This document shows, in pieces, positions 43,981 to 51,469 of a stretch of DNA of 64,000 nucleotides (position 1 is the stretch's first letter; every line of letters starts with the position of its first letter). The notes under the pieces were generated by a model that had not been told where the DNA came from, did no database searches, and worked only from the letters and a program-made list of their open reading frames with translations. The DNA is from Haloplanus litoreus. GTDB taxonomy: Archaea > Halobacteriota > Halobacteria > Halobacteriales > Haloferacaceae. The position numbers and the translations under genes were made by a program. The stretch is taken from assembly GCF_042677945.1 (NCBI RefSeq), contig NZ_JBHUDN010000001.1; one strand, written 5' to 3'.

Positions 43981-44065
43981 CATACGGAGTATTGTGACTG
44001 TGTGCCGGGGAGTCGCCGAGACGGTCCGGCGACCCCCCGGTACTGACCTACAAGAAACCGTATCA
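43981..44065. repeat. stop-linked palindromic repeat next to priL
   Basis: The clearest copy. Left arm ATACGGAGTATTGTGACTGT onward to GTCGCCG, right arm in reverse TGATACGGTTTCTTGTAGGT onward to GTCGCCG, about 37-nt arms with roughly a 9-nt loop. The TGA of the right arm is the priL stop codon. Confidence 0.65.
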
Positions 44066-45136
44066 GTCGTCGTCGTCGGCCGATTCGGCGGCGGCCACGG
44101 CCGCGGCGTAGTACCGGCGTGGGTGGTCGATGGTCTCACAGAGCGCATCCGAATTCACGCAGTCGCCGAAGGTCTGCATCGTCGCACACGAGGGCGCCGG
44201 ATACTGGCTCCCGCCGCCGCCCTCGTCCGCGAGGACCGTCGCGCGGTAGGACAGGTCGCCGTCGTCGAGGCGCGGCCACCGCTCCGCGATGGTCTCGGCG
44301 TCGAGGCCGAGCGAAACCAGAAACGCCGTCGCGGCGAACGCCGAGTGGGCGGGCAGGGCGTCCTCGCCGTCGAGCAACGCCCGGACGCACGGCGGGAACT
44401 GCGCCGGTTCGACCGTGTCGACCGACGGCAGGCGTTCGCGCTCGGCGAGGCGGTCACGGAGTGCGGTCACGTCCTCGTCGAGGGCCGCCGCGAGGGCGTC
44501 GCCGCCGGAACTCCCCCGCACCTCGAAGGGAAGTCCCTCGGCGACCCGACGCCGGACGGCCTCACGGAGCAGTCGGTGAAGTTCCTCGCTCTCGACCGGC
44601 ACCTCGCCGCTGCGGAGGTCACGGTTGACCAGCCGCCAGTCCGCCCCCCAGTCCGGGTCCACGAGGCGGAGGTAGGCCGACACCGCGACGCGAAATCCGT
44701 CGGGACCGTGGTCGCGCGCGACGCGTCGCACCGCCGGACCGAGATCGAATTCGTCGAGGAACGTCGACAGGTCGGCGCGAGGCGTCGAGACGCTCCGTAA
44801 GGTCCCCTCCTCGGTGTCGAGGTCCGCCCGCAGGCGTTCGAAGGCGGTTGCGGCCTCCGCGTCGGCGTACTTCTCGACGGCGGCACGCACGTCGACCAGC
44901 GAGACGAGGATGCGCGCGATGGGATAGGAGAGGAGTTCGTCGCGGTCGCTCCAGCGTTCGGGCGTCTCGGAGGCGACGGTGCCGGACATGAGCGCGCGTT
45001 CGACCCGTTCGCGGGCACGGTCGACGGCCGGGTCCCCCTCGGTCACCAGTCGCGGCGGGGAGATGTCGGCCTCCTGGACCGCCGCCCGCGCCGCACGAAG
45101 GAAGGGATATCGGGCGTAGAGCGGGTCGGGACGCAT
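44063..45136 (-). CDS. priL: DNA primase large subunit PriL
   Basis: A 357-residue subunit. Start MRPDPLYARYPFLRAARAAV fits the helical N-domain. The C-terminal Fe-S domain cysteines are in FPPCVRALLDGE (about 252), YPAPSCATMQTFGDC (about 325) and SDALCETI. It regulates priming by PriS, which is not in view. Haloarchaeal PriL is shorter and acidic. Confidence 0.93.
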   Translation of the reverse strand: MRPDPLYARYPFLRAARAAVQEADISPPRLVTEGDPAVDRARERVERALMSGTVASETPERWSDRDELLSYPIARILVSLVDVRAAVEKYADAEAATAFERLRADLDTEEGTLRSVSTPRADLSTFLDEFDLGPAVRRVARDHGPDGFRVAVSAYLRLVDPDWGADWRLVNRDLRSGEVPVESEELHRLLREAVRRRVAEGLPFEVRGSSGGDALAAALDEDVTALRDRLAERERLPSVDTVEPAQFPPCVRALLDGEDALPAHSAFAATAFLVSLGLDAETIAERWPRLDDGDLSYRATVLADEGGGGSQYPAPSCATMQTFGDCVNSDALCETIDHPRRYYAAAVAAAESADDDD

Positions 45137-45285
45137 CGCCGAACGGTTGTGTGGCGGGGTGGATAAGCGCGACGGTCAGGGGCGAGGTGGAGATCCTCCA
45201 ACGGGGAAGAGCGAGTCATATCCGTACAAGTGAGGAACCCGATTTGGGACAATCGTTTTGTCAGCGTGAACATCATTCCAAGCCG

Positions 45286-45729
45286 GTGATCAGCATCTGG
45301 TCGGTGTTTTCCACGGGTGCATTGGTCGGGCTGACGCTACTCGCGCTGCTCGGGATAGCCATCGTCTTCGATCGTGATGACGAGACGGCCGGATGGGAAG
45401 TGAACTGCATCGCAGTCACTCTCATGATTTCGGGATTGATCTGGATCGAAACGACCGTCGGCGTCCCCGAGTTCAACGAGACGCTACCGATCGTCACATC
45501 GTTCGCTGCTGCGTACATCATTGAAAATCAGGTGGCCGCAACCCTCGCTGAGAAGGGCCATCCGGAATCAAGGGCTGCGCTGGCTGGTCTCTTTCTCGCG
45601 GTTGTCTGGACGGTGGTGATCGCTCTCGATATCTGGGTCTCCTACATCCCCTTCTGGCCGGTACTCCCAGCAGAAGCGGATCTGCTCGTCAATTTGTTCC
45701 TCTGTGTGGTGTGGCTCTACACATTTTGA
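45286..45729 (+). CDS. four-span membrane protein of foreign-looking composition
   Basis: About 147 residues from GTG at 45286 (a longer frame from 45151 is less likely: it is not hydrophobic). Four spans: FSTGALVGLTLLALLGIAIV, VNCIAVTLMISGLIWIET, IVTSFAAAYIIENQV and LAGLFLAVVWTVVIALDIWV. Its codon use (many A/T third positions) and lower GC differ clearly from neighbours, suggesting recent acquisition. Family not recognised. Confidence 0.55.
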   Translation: MISIWSVFSTGALVGLTLLALLGIAIVFDRDDETAGWEVNCIAVTLMISGLIWIETTVGVPEFNETLPIVTSFAAAYIIENQVAATLAEKGHPESRAALAGLFLAVVWTVVIALDIWVSYIPFWPVLPAEADLLVNLFLCVVWLYTF

Positions 45730-45820
45730 CGGGACTGCACGGCCGAATCAGCGGGATACTCTCGTCCGACGCGCCACAGGACCACACGACCTAAGTTCGC
45801 GCCGCGCCACCGGTGACGAT

Positions 45821-46405
45821 GTGCCGACGTTCGACTACCCCTGTCCCGACTGCCGGACGACCAACAGCCTCCACGACGCCGACTGCCGGTTCGAGGGGAC
45901 GCCGTGGGCGGACGTGGAGGCCGCCTACGTCGACGTGGTGGCCGTCCTCTCGGGGGGCGTGACCGACGCCGACGCCCTCCCCGAACTCGTCGAGGAGTGG
46001 GATCCCCTGCGGGGGGCCGCCGTCGAGCGTCTCCGTCGCGACGGCCGCGTCGACGACGCCAACGACCGCCTCCGCCTCCTGCCCGCCGACGAGTACCGCG
46101 AGGCGGTGTCGGTCCCCACCCGCGACCCGATCAAGACCATCTACGAGCGCGGGAGCGTCCCCGGCTGTCACGACAACGCCGTCTTCGCCATGATCGCGTG
46201 GTACGAGATGGTCGGCCTCTCGTGGCCGGAGACGAAGGCGAACGTCGTCGAGTGGCTCCGAGACAGCGGCGCGTGGGACCGCGGCGGCTTCGAGGAGCCG
46301 TCACCCGAAGCACTGGTCGAGAAGAAACGTCACGTCTACGAGGCGGGCTACGGCTGGAAGGAGAAGGCCACGGCCGCGAAACGCGTCATCGAGCGCACGC
46401 GATGA
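45821..46405 (+). CDS. zinc-ribbon protein with PriCT-like C-terminal domain
   Basis: A 194-residue protein starting GTG. The N-terminus YPCPDCRTTNSLHDADCRFE is a treble-clef-like zinc site. Residues about 100-190 have PGCHDNAVFAMIAWYEMVGL, then SWPETKANVVEWLRDSGAWD and VYEAGYGWKEKA. This resembles the small helical domain following archaeo-eukaryotic primase cores (PriCT: G-x-RN at its start, YG near the end). It lies 0.7 kb from priL. The primase catalytic core itself is absent. An ACCTAAGT box is 28 nt before the start. Confidence 0.65.
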   Translation: MPTFDYPCPDCRTTNSLHDADCRFEGTPWADVEAAYVDVVAVLSGGVTDADALPELVEEWDPLRGAAVERLRRDGRVDDANDRLRLLPADEYREAVSVPTRDPIKTIYERGSVPGCHDNAVFAMIAWYEMVGLSWPETKANVVEWLRDSGAWDRGGFEEPSPEALVEKKRHVYEAGYGWKEKATAAKRVIERTR

Positions 46406-46577
46406 GCGGCCGGTAGCGAGCGAAGCGCAGTCGACGGCACCGTCTGAAAATCATCGCACACCCGATCGCACGACCGCGTTCGATTGGGTGGCAACCAGTT
46501 TCGAACGCGACGGTAGCGCCGGGACGACGGCCCGACCGCGACCGAAGATATTTGCCTCGACCGATACAGTGTGCCGT

Positions 46578-46940
46578 ATGGTCTCCGACTCGACCCTCCA
46601 CGCGCTGCTCGGCGCCGTCGTCACCATCGTCCTCTCTTTCGTCCCCTTCTCACCCGTCCTCGGTGGCGGCGTCGCCGCCTACCTGAACGAGGCCGATGGC
46701 AACGAAGGACTTCGGCTCGGCGCCCTCTCCGGAGCCATCGCGACGGTACCGCTGGTCCTCTTCGGCCTCGTCGTCGTCTCCTTCCTCGGCTTCTTCGCCC
46801 TCGGAATCGACGGCGGTGTGGCCATGGGCATCGGTGGCCTCGTCGCCGTCCTCGTCGTCGGCCTGATCACCGTCGTCTACACCGTCGGTCTGAGTGCACT
46901 GGGTGGGTATCTGGGGTCGTACCTGGTCGACCCGAACTGA
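46578..46940 (+). CDS. DUF5518 membrane protein
   Basis: A 120-residue protein with three or four spans, starting MVSDSTLHALLGAVVTIVLS and containing SPVLGGGVAAYLNEADGNEG with LRLGALSGAIATVP, the DUF5518 mark. Function unknown. A GATATTTGC box lies 29 nt before the ATG. Confidence 0.78.
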   Translation: MVSDSTLHALLGAVVTIVLSFVPFSPVLGGGVAAYLNEADGNEGLRLGALSGAIATVPLVLFGLVVVSFLGFFALGIDGGVAMGIGGLVAVLVVGLITVVYTVGLSALGGYLGSYLVDPN

Positions 46941-47080
46941 GCGGCCGACGGGTTTCGGGCGGCGAAGTATGGTAGCCGTTGTGAGTCGTTGCATATCCGA
47001 CCGCACGGGGTCTGGCGACCGGATGTTCGAACAGCTCCGAACGCGACTATATTATGCCGCCCAGTCCCGAACGGATCAGT

Positions 47081-47614
47081 ATGCTCCCCCGCCGCACGGT
47101 CCTCGCCATGGCCGCACTCTCGGGATGTGCGACCGGCCCCCTCCTGCCGATCCCGCGGATCGACGAACAGCCCTGTCCACCCCTGGACCTGACCGAGACC
47201 CGAGCCGTGTGCTCGCAGACGGATGCCGCCGGCGGGATCGACGTCTCCGTGACCCCGTCGACGGTGTCGACGGCACCGGAGGCGCTGGGATCGGTCCGAC
47301 TGCTCGTCGAGAACGGCACGGACGCCCCCCTCCGGTACGACACCGCGGACTGGCGACTCTACCGCGACGCCGGCACGGGGTGGCGACGGCGGGAGGAGAT
47401 CCGCGACGGGCCACGCGACGTCGAGACCATGCCGCCCGGCGGGTCCGCGTCGTGGAGCGGGATCGACGCCCTGTTCCGCCTCGGCGCCGACGGCCGGACC
47501 CCTGCAGGGCTGTACGCGGCGGTACTCACGGTTTGGCCGGACCGTGACGGCGCGAGCGGTGAGTCGGTGGCGTGCGTGTTCCTGTTTCGGGTGAGTCGGA
47601 AAGTCGATGCGTGA
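47081..47614 (+). CDS. lipoprotein with a beta-sandwich domain
   Basis: A 177-residue lipoprotein: MLPRRTVLAMAALSGCATGP has a lipobox. The domain has CPPLDLTETRAVCSQTD, SVRLLVENGTDAPLRYDTAD and an Arg-rich segment. The pattern suggests an Ig-like fold of unknown role. ATG 47081 is used since CTATATTAT is 31 nt upstream. Confidence 0.7.
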   Translation: MLPRRTVLAMAALSGCATGPLLPIPRIDEQPCPPLDLTETRAVCSQTDAAGGIDVSVTPSTVSTAPEALGSVRLLVENGTDAPLRYDTADWRLYRDAGTGWRRREEIRDGPRDVETMPPGGSASWSGIDALFRLGADGRTPAGLYAAVLTVWPDRDGASGESVACVFLFRVSRKVDA

Positions 47615-47668
47615 TTCGAATCCCGCGAGGCGTTCGACGGGCCCCGACGTCGCTCGGCCACGTCGGTA

Positions 47669-47767
47669 CGGGCACGATGGGATTTGAACCCACGACCGTC
47701 GGATGACTTCCCCCGCGAGGCCCGAGGTTAGAAGTCCGACGCTCTATCCGGACTGAGCTACGTGCCC
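47669..47767 (-). tRNA. tRNA-Arg (anticodon UCU) with a 24-nt BHB intron
   Basis: Read leftward: acceptor GGGCACG/CGTGCCC, D-stem GCUC/GAGC, anticodon stem UCGGA/UCCGA, loop CUUCUA-(intron)-A with anticodon UCU, variable CGGUC, T-stem GUGGG/CCCAU, discriminator G. The intron (24 nt) is placed between 37 and 38. Central helix CUUC/GAAG, 3-nt bulges UAA and UCA, and an intron-side helix CCUCG/CGGGG form a strict bulge-helix-bulge. Mature length is 75. Confidence 0.92.
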
Positions 47768-47794
47768 TCGTCGGTGACGAGGGTTGCGGAGTCA

Positions 47795-47800
47795 AAAAAC
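47795..47800 (-). terminator. oligo-T terminator of the YccF gene
   Basis: Six A on the plus strand give six T in the leftward transcript, 9 nt after the YccF stop codon and before the tRNA. Confidence 0.4.
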
Positions 47801-47808
47801 CGTTCGGC

Positions 47809-48186
47809 TTAGCCGTCGAAGCGATACAGCGACGTGACGAGGGGCAGACGGTCGACCATCGGAATCGCGAGCGGCAGGCCGACGACGGTGACGGCGAGGA
47901 AACTGGCGACGTTCGCCCAGAGCCAGCCGAGCCACCAGCCCACGAGGACGAAGTAGAGGGCGCGAACGGCGAGCGAGCGCTGTCCGCGACCGGTCGCCGA
48001 CTCGTCGAGCGACCGCGGTTCCTTCAGCGTCAGCACCGTCGGGACGAGGTTGATCAGTTTCACGCCGAGGGGGGCACCGACGACGGTGCCACAGAGGAAC
48101 CAGGCGACGTTGACGACGACGGGTGTCGCCCACCAGCCGACGACGACGAACCACAGCGCACGAGTGAGGAGGGAACGCTGGCTCAT
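47809..48186 (-). CDS. YccF-domain membrane protein
   Basis: A 125-residue protein with two YccF-like halves: FVVVGWWATPVVVNVAWFLC and FVLVGWWLGWLWANVASFLA, each followed by a VVG.PLG / VVGLPLAIPMVDRLP element. YccF domains sit in the membrane; their role is unknown. The repeated layout is an internal duplication. Confidence 0.85.
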   Translation of the reverse strand: MSQRSLLTRALWFVVVGWWATPVVVNVAWFLCGTVVGAPLGVKLINLVPTVLTLKEPRSLDESATGRGQRSLAVRALYFVLVGWWLGWLWANVASFLAVTVVGLPLAIPMVDRLPLVTSLYRFDG

Positions 48187-48276
48187 AGAGAGTCGACGCG
48201 ACGAGGAGCGAAAAACCCCGCGCTCGACGGGACGACACGACAGAGTATAAGGCCACGAGGCGGGTACGAGAGGTCG

Positions 48277-48828
48277 ATGAAGGTACTCGGCACCGTGGGG
48301 CTTCCGGGGAGCGGCAAGGGTGAAGCCGCCGCGGTTGCACGCGAGGCTGGTGTTCCGGTCGTCACCATGGGCGACGTGATCCGACGGGCGTGCCGTGATC
48401 GGGGAGTCGACCCGGGCGAACACCACGGCGCGGTGGCGACGGCGCTCCGCGAGGAGGAAGGGGAGGGGGCCATCGCCGAGCGGTCGCTCCCGTTGATCGA
48501 GGACGCACTCGACGACGCGGAGGCGGTACTCGTCGACGGCCTGCGTTCGCCGGCCGAGGCGGACCGCTTCGAGGCGGCGTTCGGCGACGATTTCGTCCTC
48601 GTGAGCATCGAAGCGCCGTTCGAGACCCGGGCGGAACGGCTGACCGACCGCGGGCGCGACGAGTCGGACGTCGACCACGAGGCCCTCCGCGAACGCGAGG
48701 AGCGCGAACTCGGGTTCGGGATGGGCGAAGTGATGGACCGAGCCGACGTGACCGTCGAGAACACGGGGTCGCTTGACGCGTTCCGGAACCGGATCCGTGA
48801 CCTGCTGGCGGCGGAGGTGGAGCGATGA
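48277..48828 (+). CDS. UPF0200 AAA/P-loop nucleotide kinase
   Basis: A 183-residue P-loop protein: VLGTVGLPGSGKGEAAAVAR (Walker A) at the N-terminus, then VTMGDVIRRAC, VDGLRSPAEADRFE and IEAPFETRAERLTDRGR. The pattern fits the archaeal UPF0200/dephospho-CoA-kinase-like family; substrate unknown. AGTATAAGG is centred 29 nt before the ATG. Its stop overlaps the next start. Confidence 0.86.
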   Translation: MKVLGTVGLPGSGKGEAAAVAREAGVPVVTMGDVIRRACRDRGVDPGEHHGAVATALREEEGEGAIAERSLPLIEDALDDAEAVLVDGLRSPAEADRFEAAFGDDFVLVSIEAPFETRAERLTDRGRDESDVDHEALREREERELGFGMGEVMDRADVTVENTGSLDAFRNRIRDLLAAEVER

Positions 48829-49229
48829 TCCACCGGATCGACGTGCGGGTGGTCGCACCCGTCCGTGACACCGAAGTAACGGATCGCGTCGCAGACGCGG
48901 TGCGGAACCTGTTCCCGAACGCCGAGATCGGCGAGGAACCGGGGCAGTTGGTCGCCGAAGCCCACTCGATGGAGCGCTTCTCGGAGCGCCTCCACGAACA
49001 GGAGATTCTCGACACCGCCCGCAAGCAGTTCTTCGCGCGGGCCGACGAGGACGGCTTCGCGTTCGCGCTGAAAAAGCAAGCCGCGTTCGAAGGCGTGATC
49101 AACTTCGCCGTCGGCAACCCGGACGAACTCGGCGACATCGAGGTACAGGTGACGGTCATCGACCCCGACGTAGAGTCGTTCATCGACCACGTCGCGCCGC
49201 CGACGGAGGACGGGCAGCCGGTCGACTAG
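48825..49229 (+). CDS. UPF0201 family RNA-binding-like protein
   Basis: A 134-residue protein with VRVVAPVRDTEVTDRVADAV, FPNAEIGEEPGQLVAE, FALKKQAAFEGVINFAVGN and IDPDVESFID. The archaeal UPF0201 family resembles ribosomal protein L5-like folds. The coupling with the UPF0200 kinase is conserved among archaea, suggesting a common but unknown process. Confidence 0.86.
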   Translation: MIHRIDVRVVAPVRDTEVTDRVADAVRNLFPNAEIGEEPGQLVAEAHSMERFSERLHEQEILDTARKQFFARADEDGFAFALKKQAAFEGVINFAVGNPDELGDIEVQVTVIDPDVESFIDHVAPPTEDGQPVD

Positions 49230-49741
49230 AACAGATCGGCGTGTCGGGCCGCGAGGTCGGTGTATCCGCCCGAACTGTACTCCTCGAAGATCGATTCGGC
49301 GTCGATCCGCGTCTCCTCGAGCGGCGTCACCCGCGCCGGGACGCCACGGACGAACGAGCCGGTAGGAATGTCGTACTCCTGCGGGACGACGGTCCCGGAC
49401 GCGACGATACAGCGGTCGCCGATATCGACGCCCGCGTTGACCGTCGTGTTGAAACCGACCAGCGCACCGTCACCAACCGTCGCCTCGTTGAGGACGGCCC
49501 CGTGACCGATCATCACCCGGTCGCCGAGCGACACCGCGTGCAACACGGCGTTGTCCCCGACGTGTGACTCCCGTCCCACCTCGACCGGTGCCACGTCGCC
49601 CCGGAGTACCACCCCGGGCCAGACGCTCGCGTCGGCGCCGACGTGGACGTCGCCGACGAGCGTCGCCTCGCGACTGACGCGTGCGTCCGGATCGATGTCG
49701 GGTCGGTGCCCCTCGAACTCGTAGTCTCGGCGGTCGACCAT
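49226..49741 (-). CDS. gamma-class carbonic anhydrase family protein
   Basis: A 171-residue left-handed beta-helix: hexapeptide repeats around DVHVGADASVWPGVVLRGDV and IGHGAVLNEATVGDGALVGF. Zinc-site histidines in SHVGDNAVLHAV and IGHGAVL are present. Such YrdA/gamma-CA proteins may hydrate CO2 or act on acyl groups. Start ATG 49741 fits the family N-terminus. Confidence 0.88.
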   Translation of the reverse strand: MVDRRDYEFEGHRPDIDPDARVSREATLVGDVHVGADASVWPGVVLRGDVAPVEVGRESHVGDNAVLHAVSLGDRVMIGHGAVLNEATVGDGALVGFNTTVNAGVDIGDRCIVASGTVVPQEYDIPTGSFVRGVPARVTPLEETRIDAESIFEEYSSGGYTDLAARHADLF

Positions 49742-49832
49742 GGCGCCCGATACGGACCGTGATGCCGAATAGCTTGCTTCTCGATGACAAGTCACGCGGA
49801 GGACTTTTTCATCGCGTCCCCGACGGTCGGAC

Positions 49833-50207
49833 ATGGAGTTCACCGTCTCGACGGACGCCCGCCTCGACGTCGTGGACGTGACCAACCGGGTCGCCGCGGC
49901 GGTGCCGGACAACGCCGACGGCACCGTGACCGTCTTCGTCGAACACACCACCGCGGGCGTCGTGGTCAACGAGGCCGAATCGCGACTGCTGGGTGATATG
50001 CGGACCGTTCTGTCGGAGCTGGTGCCGGACGAGGGCTGGGAACACGACGAACTCGACGGCAACGCCGATTCGCACCTGCGAGCGCTGTTGCTGGGACCGT
50101 CGGAGACGATTCCGGTCGACGGCGGCGACCTGTCGCTCGGCCGCTGGCAGTCCGTCTTGCTCGTGGAGTGTGACGGCCCCCAGGAGCGGACGGTTCGGGT
50201 CGTCTAG
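49833..50207 (+). CDS. YjbQ/UPF0047 family protein
   Basis: A 124-residue protein with VTVFVEHTTAGVVVNEAESR, DDELDGNADSHL-like ELDGNADSHLRALLLG and LSLGRWQSVLLVECDGPQER, all marks of the YjbQ family, some members of which show thiamine-phosphate synthase activity. An ACTTTTTC box lies 27 nt before the ATG. Confidence 0.92.
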   Translation: MEFTVSTDARLDVVDVTNRVAAAVPDNADGTVTVFVEHTTAGVVVNEAESRLLGDMRTVLSELVPDEGWEHDELDGNADSHLRALLLGPSETIPVDGGDLSLGRWQSVLLVECDGPQERTVRVV

Positions 50208-50761
50208 ACGAACAGGAGGACGGCGAGGTAGAGAAGCACCACGCCGAGCACGTCACAGGTGTTGGTGACCACGGGGATCACCACGTCGTCGGGATCGAGT
50301 TCGAGTCGGTAAGCGGCGTAGGTGGCGACGACGGTGACGACGACGGCGAGGACGGCCAGCGAGAGCCCACTGGTCAGCGAGACGGTGAGGATGGTCCACG
50401 GAGAGAGGGTCGTCGATCCCGTGAGCGCGCTCAGCCCCCAGGCGCCGAGGCCGACGACCGGGAAGATGGACGCCGCCAGCGCGACGGTGGCGACGGCGTT
50501 GCCCGCGAGCGTCTCGTTGGCCGGCGAAAAGGAGAGCGTCCCGAGGTGGAAAGCCGTGGAGAGCCGGGCCGCGAGGACGCTTCCCAGATTTCCAGCGGTT
50601 CCGATAGTGACGGGGATGAGGACGAGCAAGGAGGGATACCGGAGGAGCGTGTCCTCGAAGCTACCGAGGACGAGCCCGCTGCCGACTTCGACGAGCGTCA
50701 GGAGCAGGAGGACGGGGAGCATCGCCCGCGAGATGGCGCGGACGCTCCACTCGGTCGGCAC
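50204..50761 (-). CDS. MgtE-like divalent cation transporter membrane half, second copy
   Basis: A 185-residue membrane protein with five spans. IGTAGNLGSVLAARLSTAFH is the MgtE permease signature, and DPDDVVIPVVTNTCDVLGVV the second. No CBS or N-domain is present. It starts GTG right at the end of a similar gene, so the two halves likely form a heteromeric channel for Mg2+ or related ions. Confidence 0.85.
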   Translation of the reverse strand: MPTEWSVRAISRAMLPVLLLLTLVEVGSGLVLGSFEDTLLRYPSLLVLIPVTIGTAGNLGSVLAARLSTAFHLGTLSFSPANETLAGNAVATVALAASIFPVVGLGAWGLSALTGSTTLSPWTILTVSLTSGLSLAVLAVVVTVVATYAAYRLELDPDDVVIPVVTNTCDVLGVVLLYLAVLLFV

Positions 50762-51343
50762 TCAGACACCCCCCAGCACGAGCGCGACGATTCGGACCGC
50801 GATCAGGAGAAAGAGGATGCCGAACACGTCGCCGGTCGTCGTGACGAGGGGGCCGACGAGCGTGTCGGGGTTGTGGCCGCGGCGGTAGCCGGCGAAGACG
50901 ACGGTGACGACGACGACGACGAGCGTCACGCCCGAGAGCAGACCCGCGACGAGGGCGATGCCGAGGAGTCGACCGAGGGCGGCGACGGGGGTGTCGAGGG
51001 CCGAGAGGATGGCGAAGACGGCGGTGGCGGCAAAAAGCGAGGTGAAGAGACCGTTGGCGAGGGCGGCGGCCGCGGCCGCCCGGAGCCGACGGTCGCCGGC
51101 GCGAACGTGCGGTTCGATCAACCCCTGGTGCAGGCCGGTCGCCAGCCGGGCGCCGAGCGAGCCGTAGACGTTGCCGCGTGTCGCCAACAGCGCGGGCACG
51201 AGGACGAGCAACCCCTCGACTGCGCGCAGGTCGGAACGCATCCCGCCGAGGACGACTCCGGCCAGGAGCCCGCCGACGAGGCTGGCGCCGAGTGCCGGGA
51301 GCGCCTCGCGGTAGGCCTCGACGGCAACCTCGCGGACGGTCAT
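50762..51343 (-). CDS. MgtE-like divalent cation transporter membrane half, first copy
   Basis: A 193-residue membrane protein with five spans: ATRGNVYGSLGARLATGLHQ and NPDTLVGPLVTTTGDVFGIL are the MgtE marks. It is homologous to the next gene, with which it is directly adjacent. ATG 51343 is chosen; the longer upstream frame is not hydrophobic. Confidence 0.85.
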   Translation of the reverse strand: MTVREVAVEAYREALPALGASLVGGLLAGVVLGGMRSDLRAVEGLLVLVPALLATRGNVYGSLGARLATGLHQGLIEPHVRAGDRRLRAAAAAALANGLFTSLFAATAVFAILSALDTPVAALGRLLGIALVAGLLSGVTLVVVVVTVVFAGYRRGHNPDTLVGPLVTTTGDVFGILFLLIAVRIVALVLGGV

Positions 51344-51469
51344 CGACGGAGTCAACGCGGGCCGGGATGAAAAGTCGGGGGGAAGCGATCCGGGGCGAGT
51401 GGCGCGAGACACGGCGCCTCTCGCGGGGCCACGGCGACGGGACCCCAGTAACGGGGCCGATATCCACGA

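Noticed and set aside
46970..47055. Possible eighth copy of the palindrome family, with a similar stretch at 998-1060
   Set aside because: GTTGTGAGTC and CGAACAG cores recur, but the arms do not pair and no stop codon register is seen.
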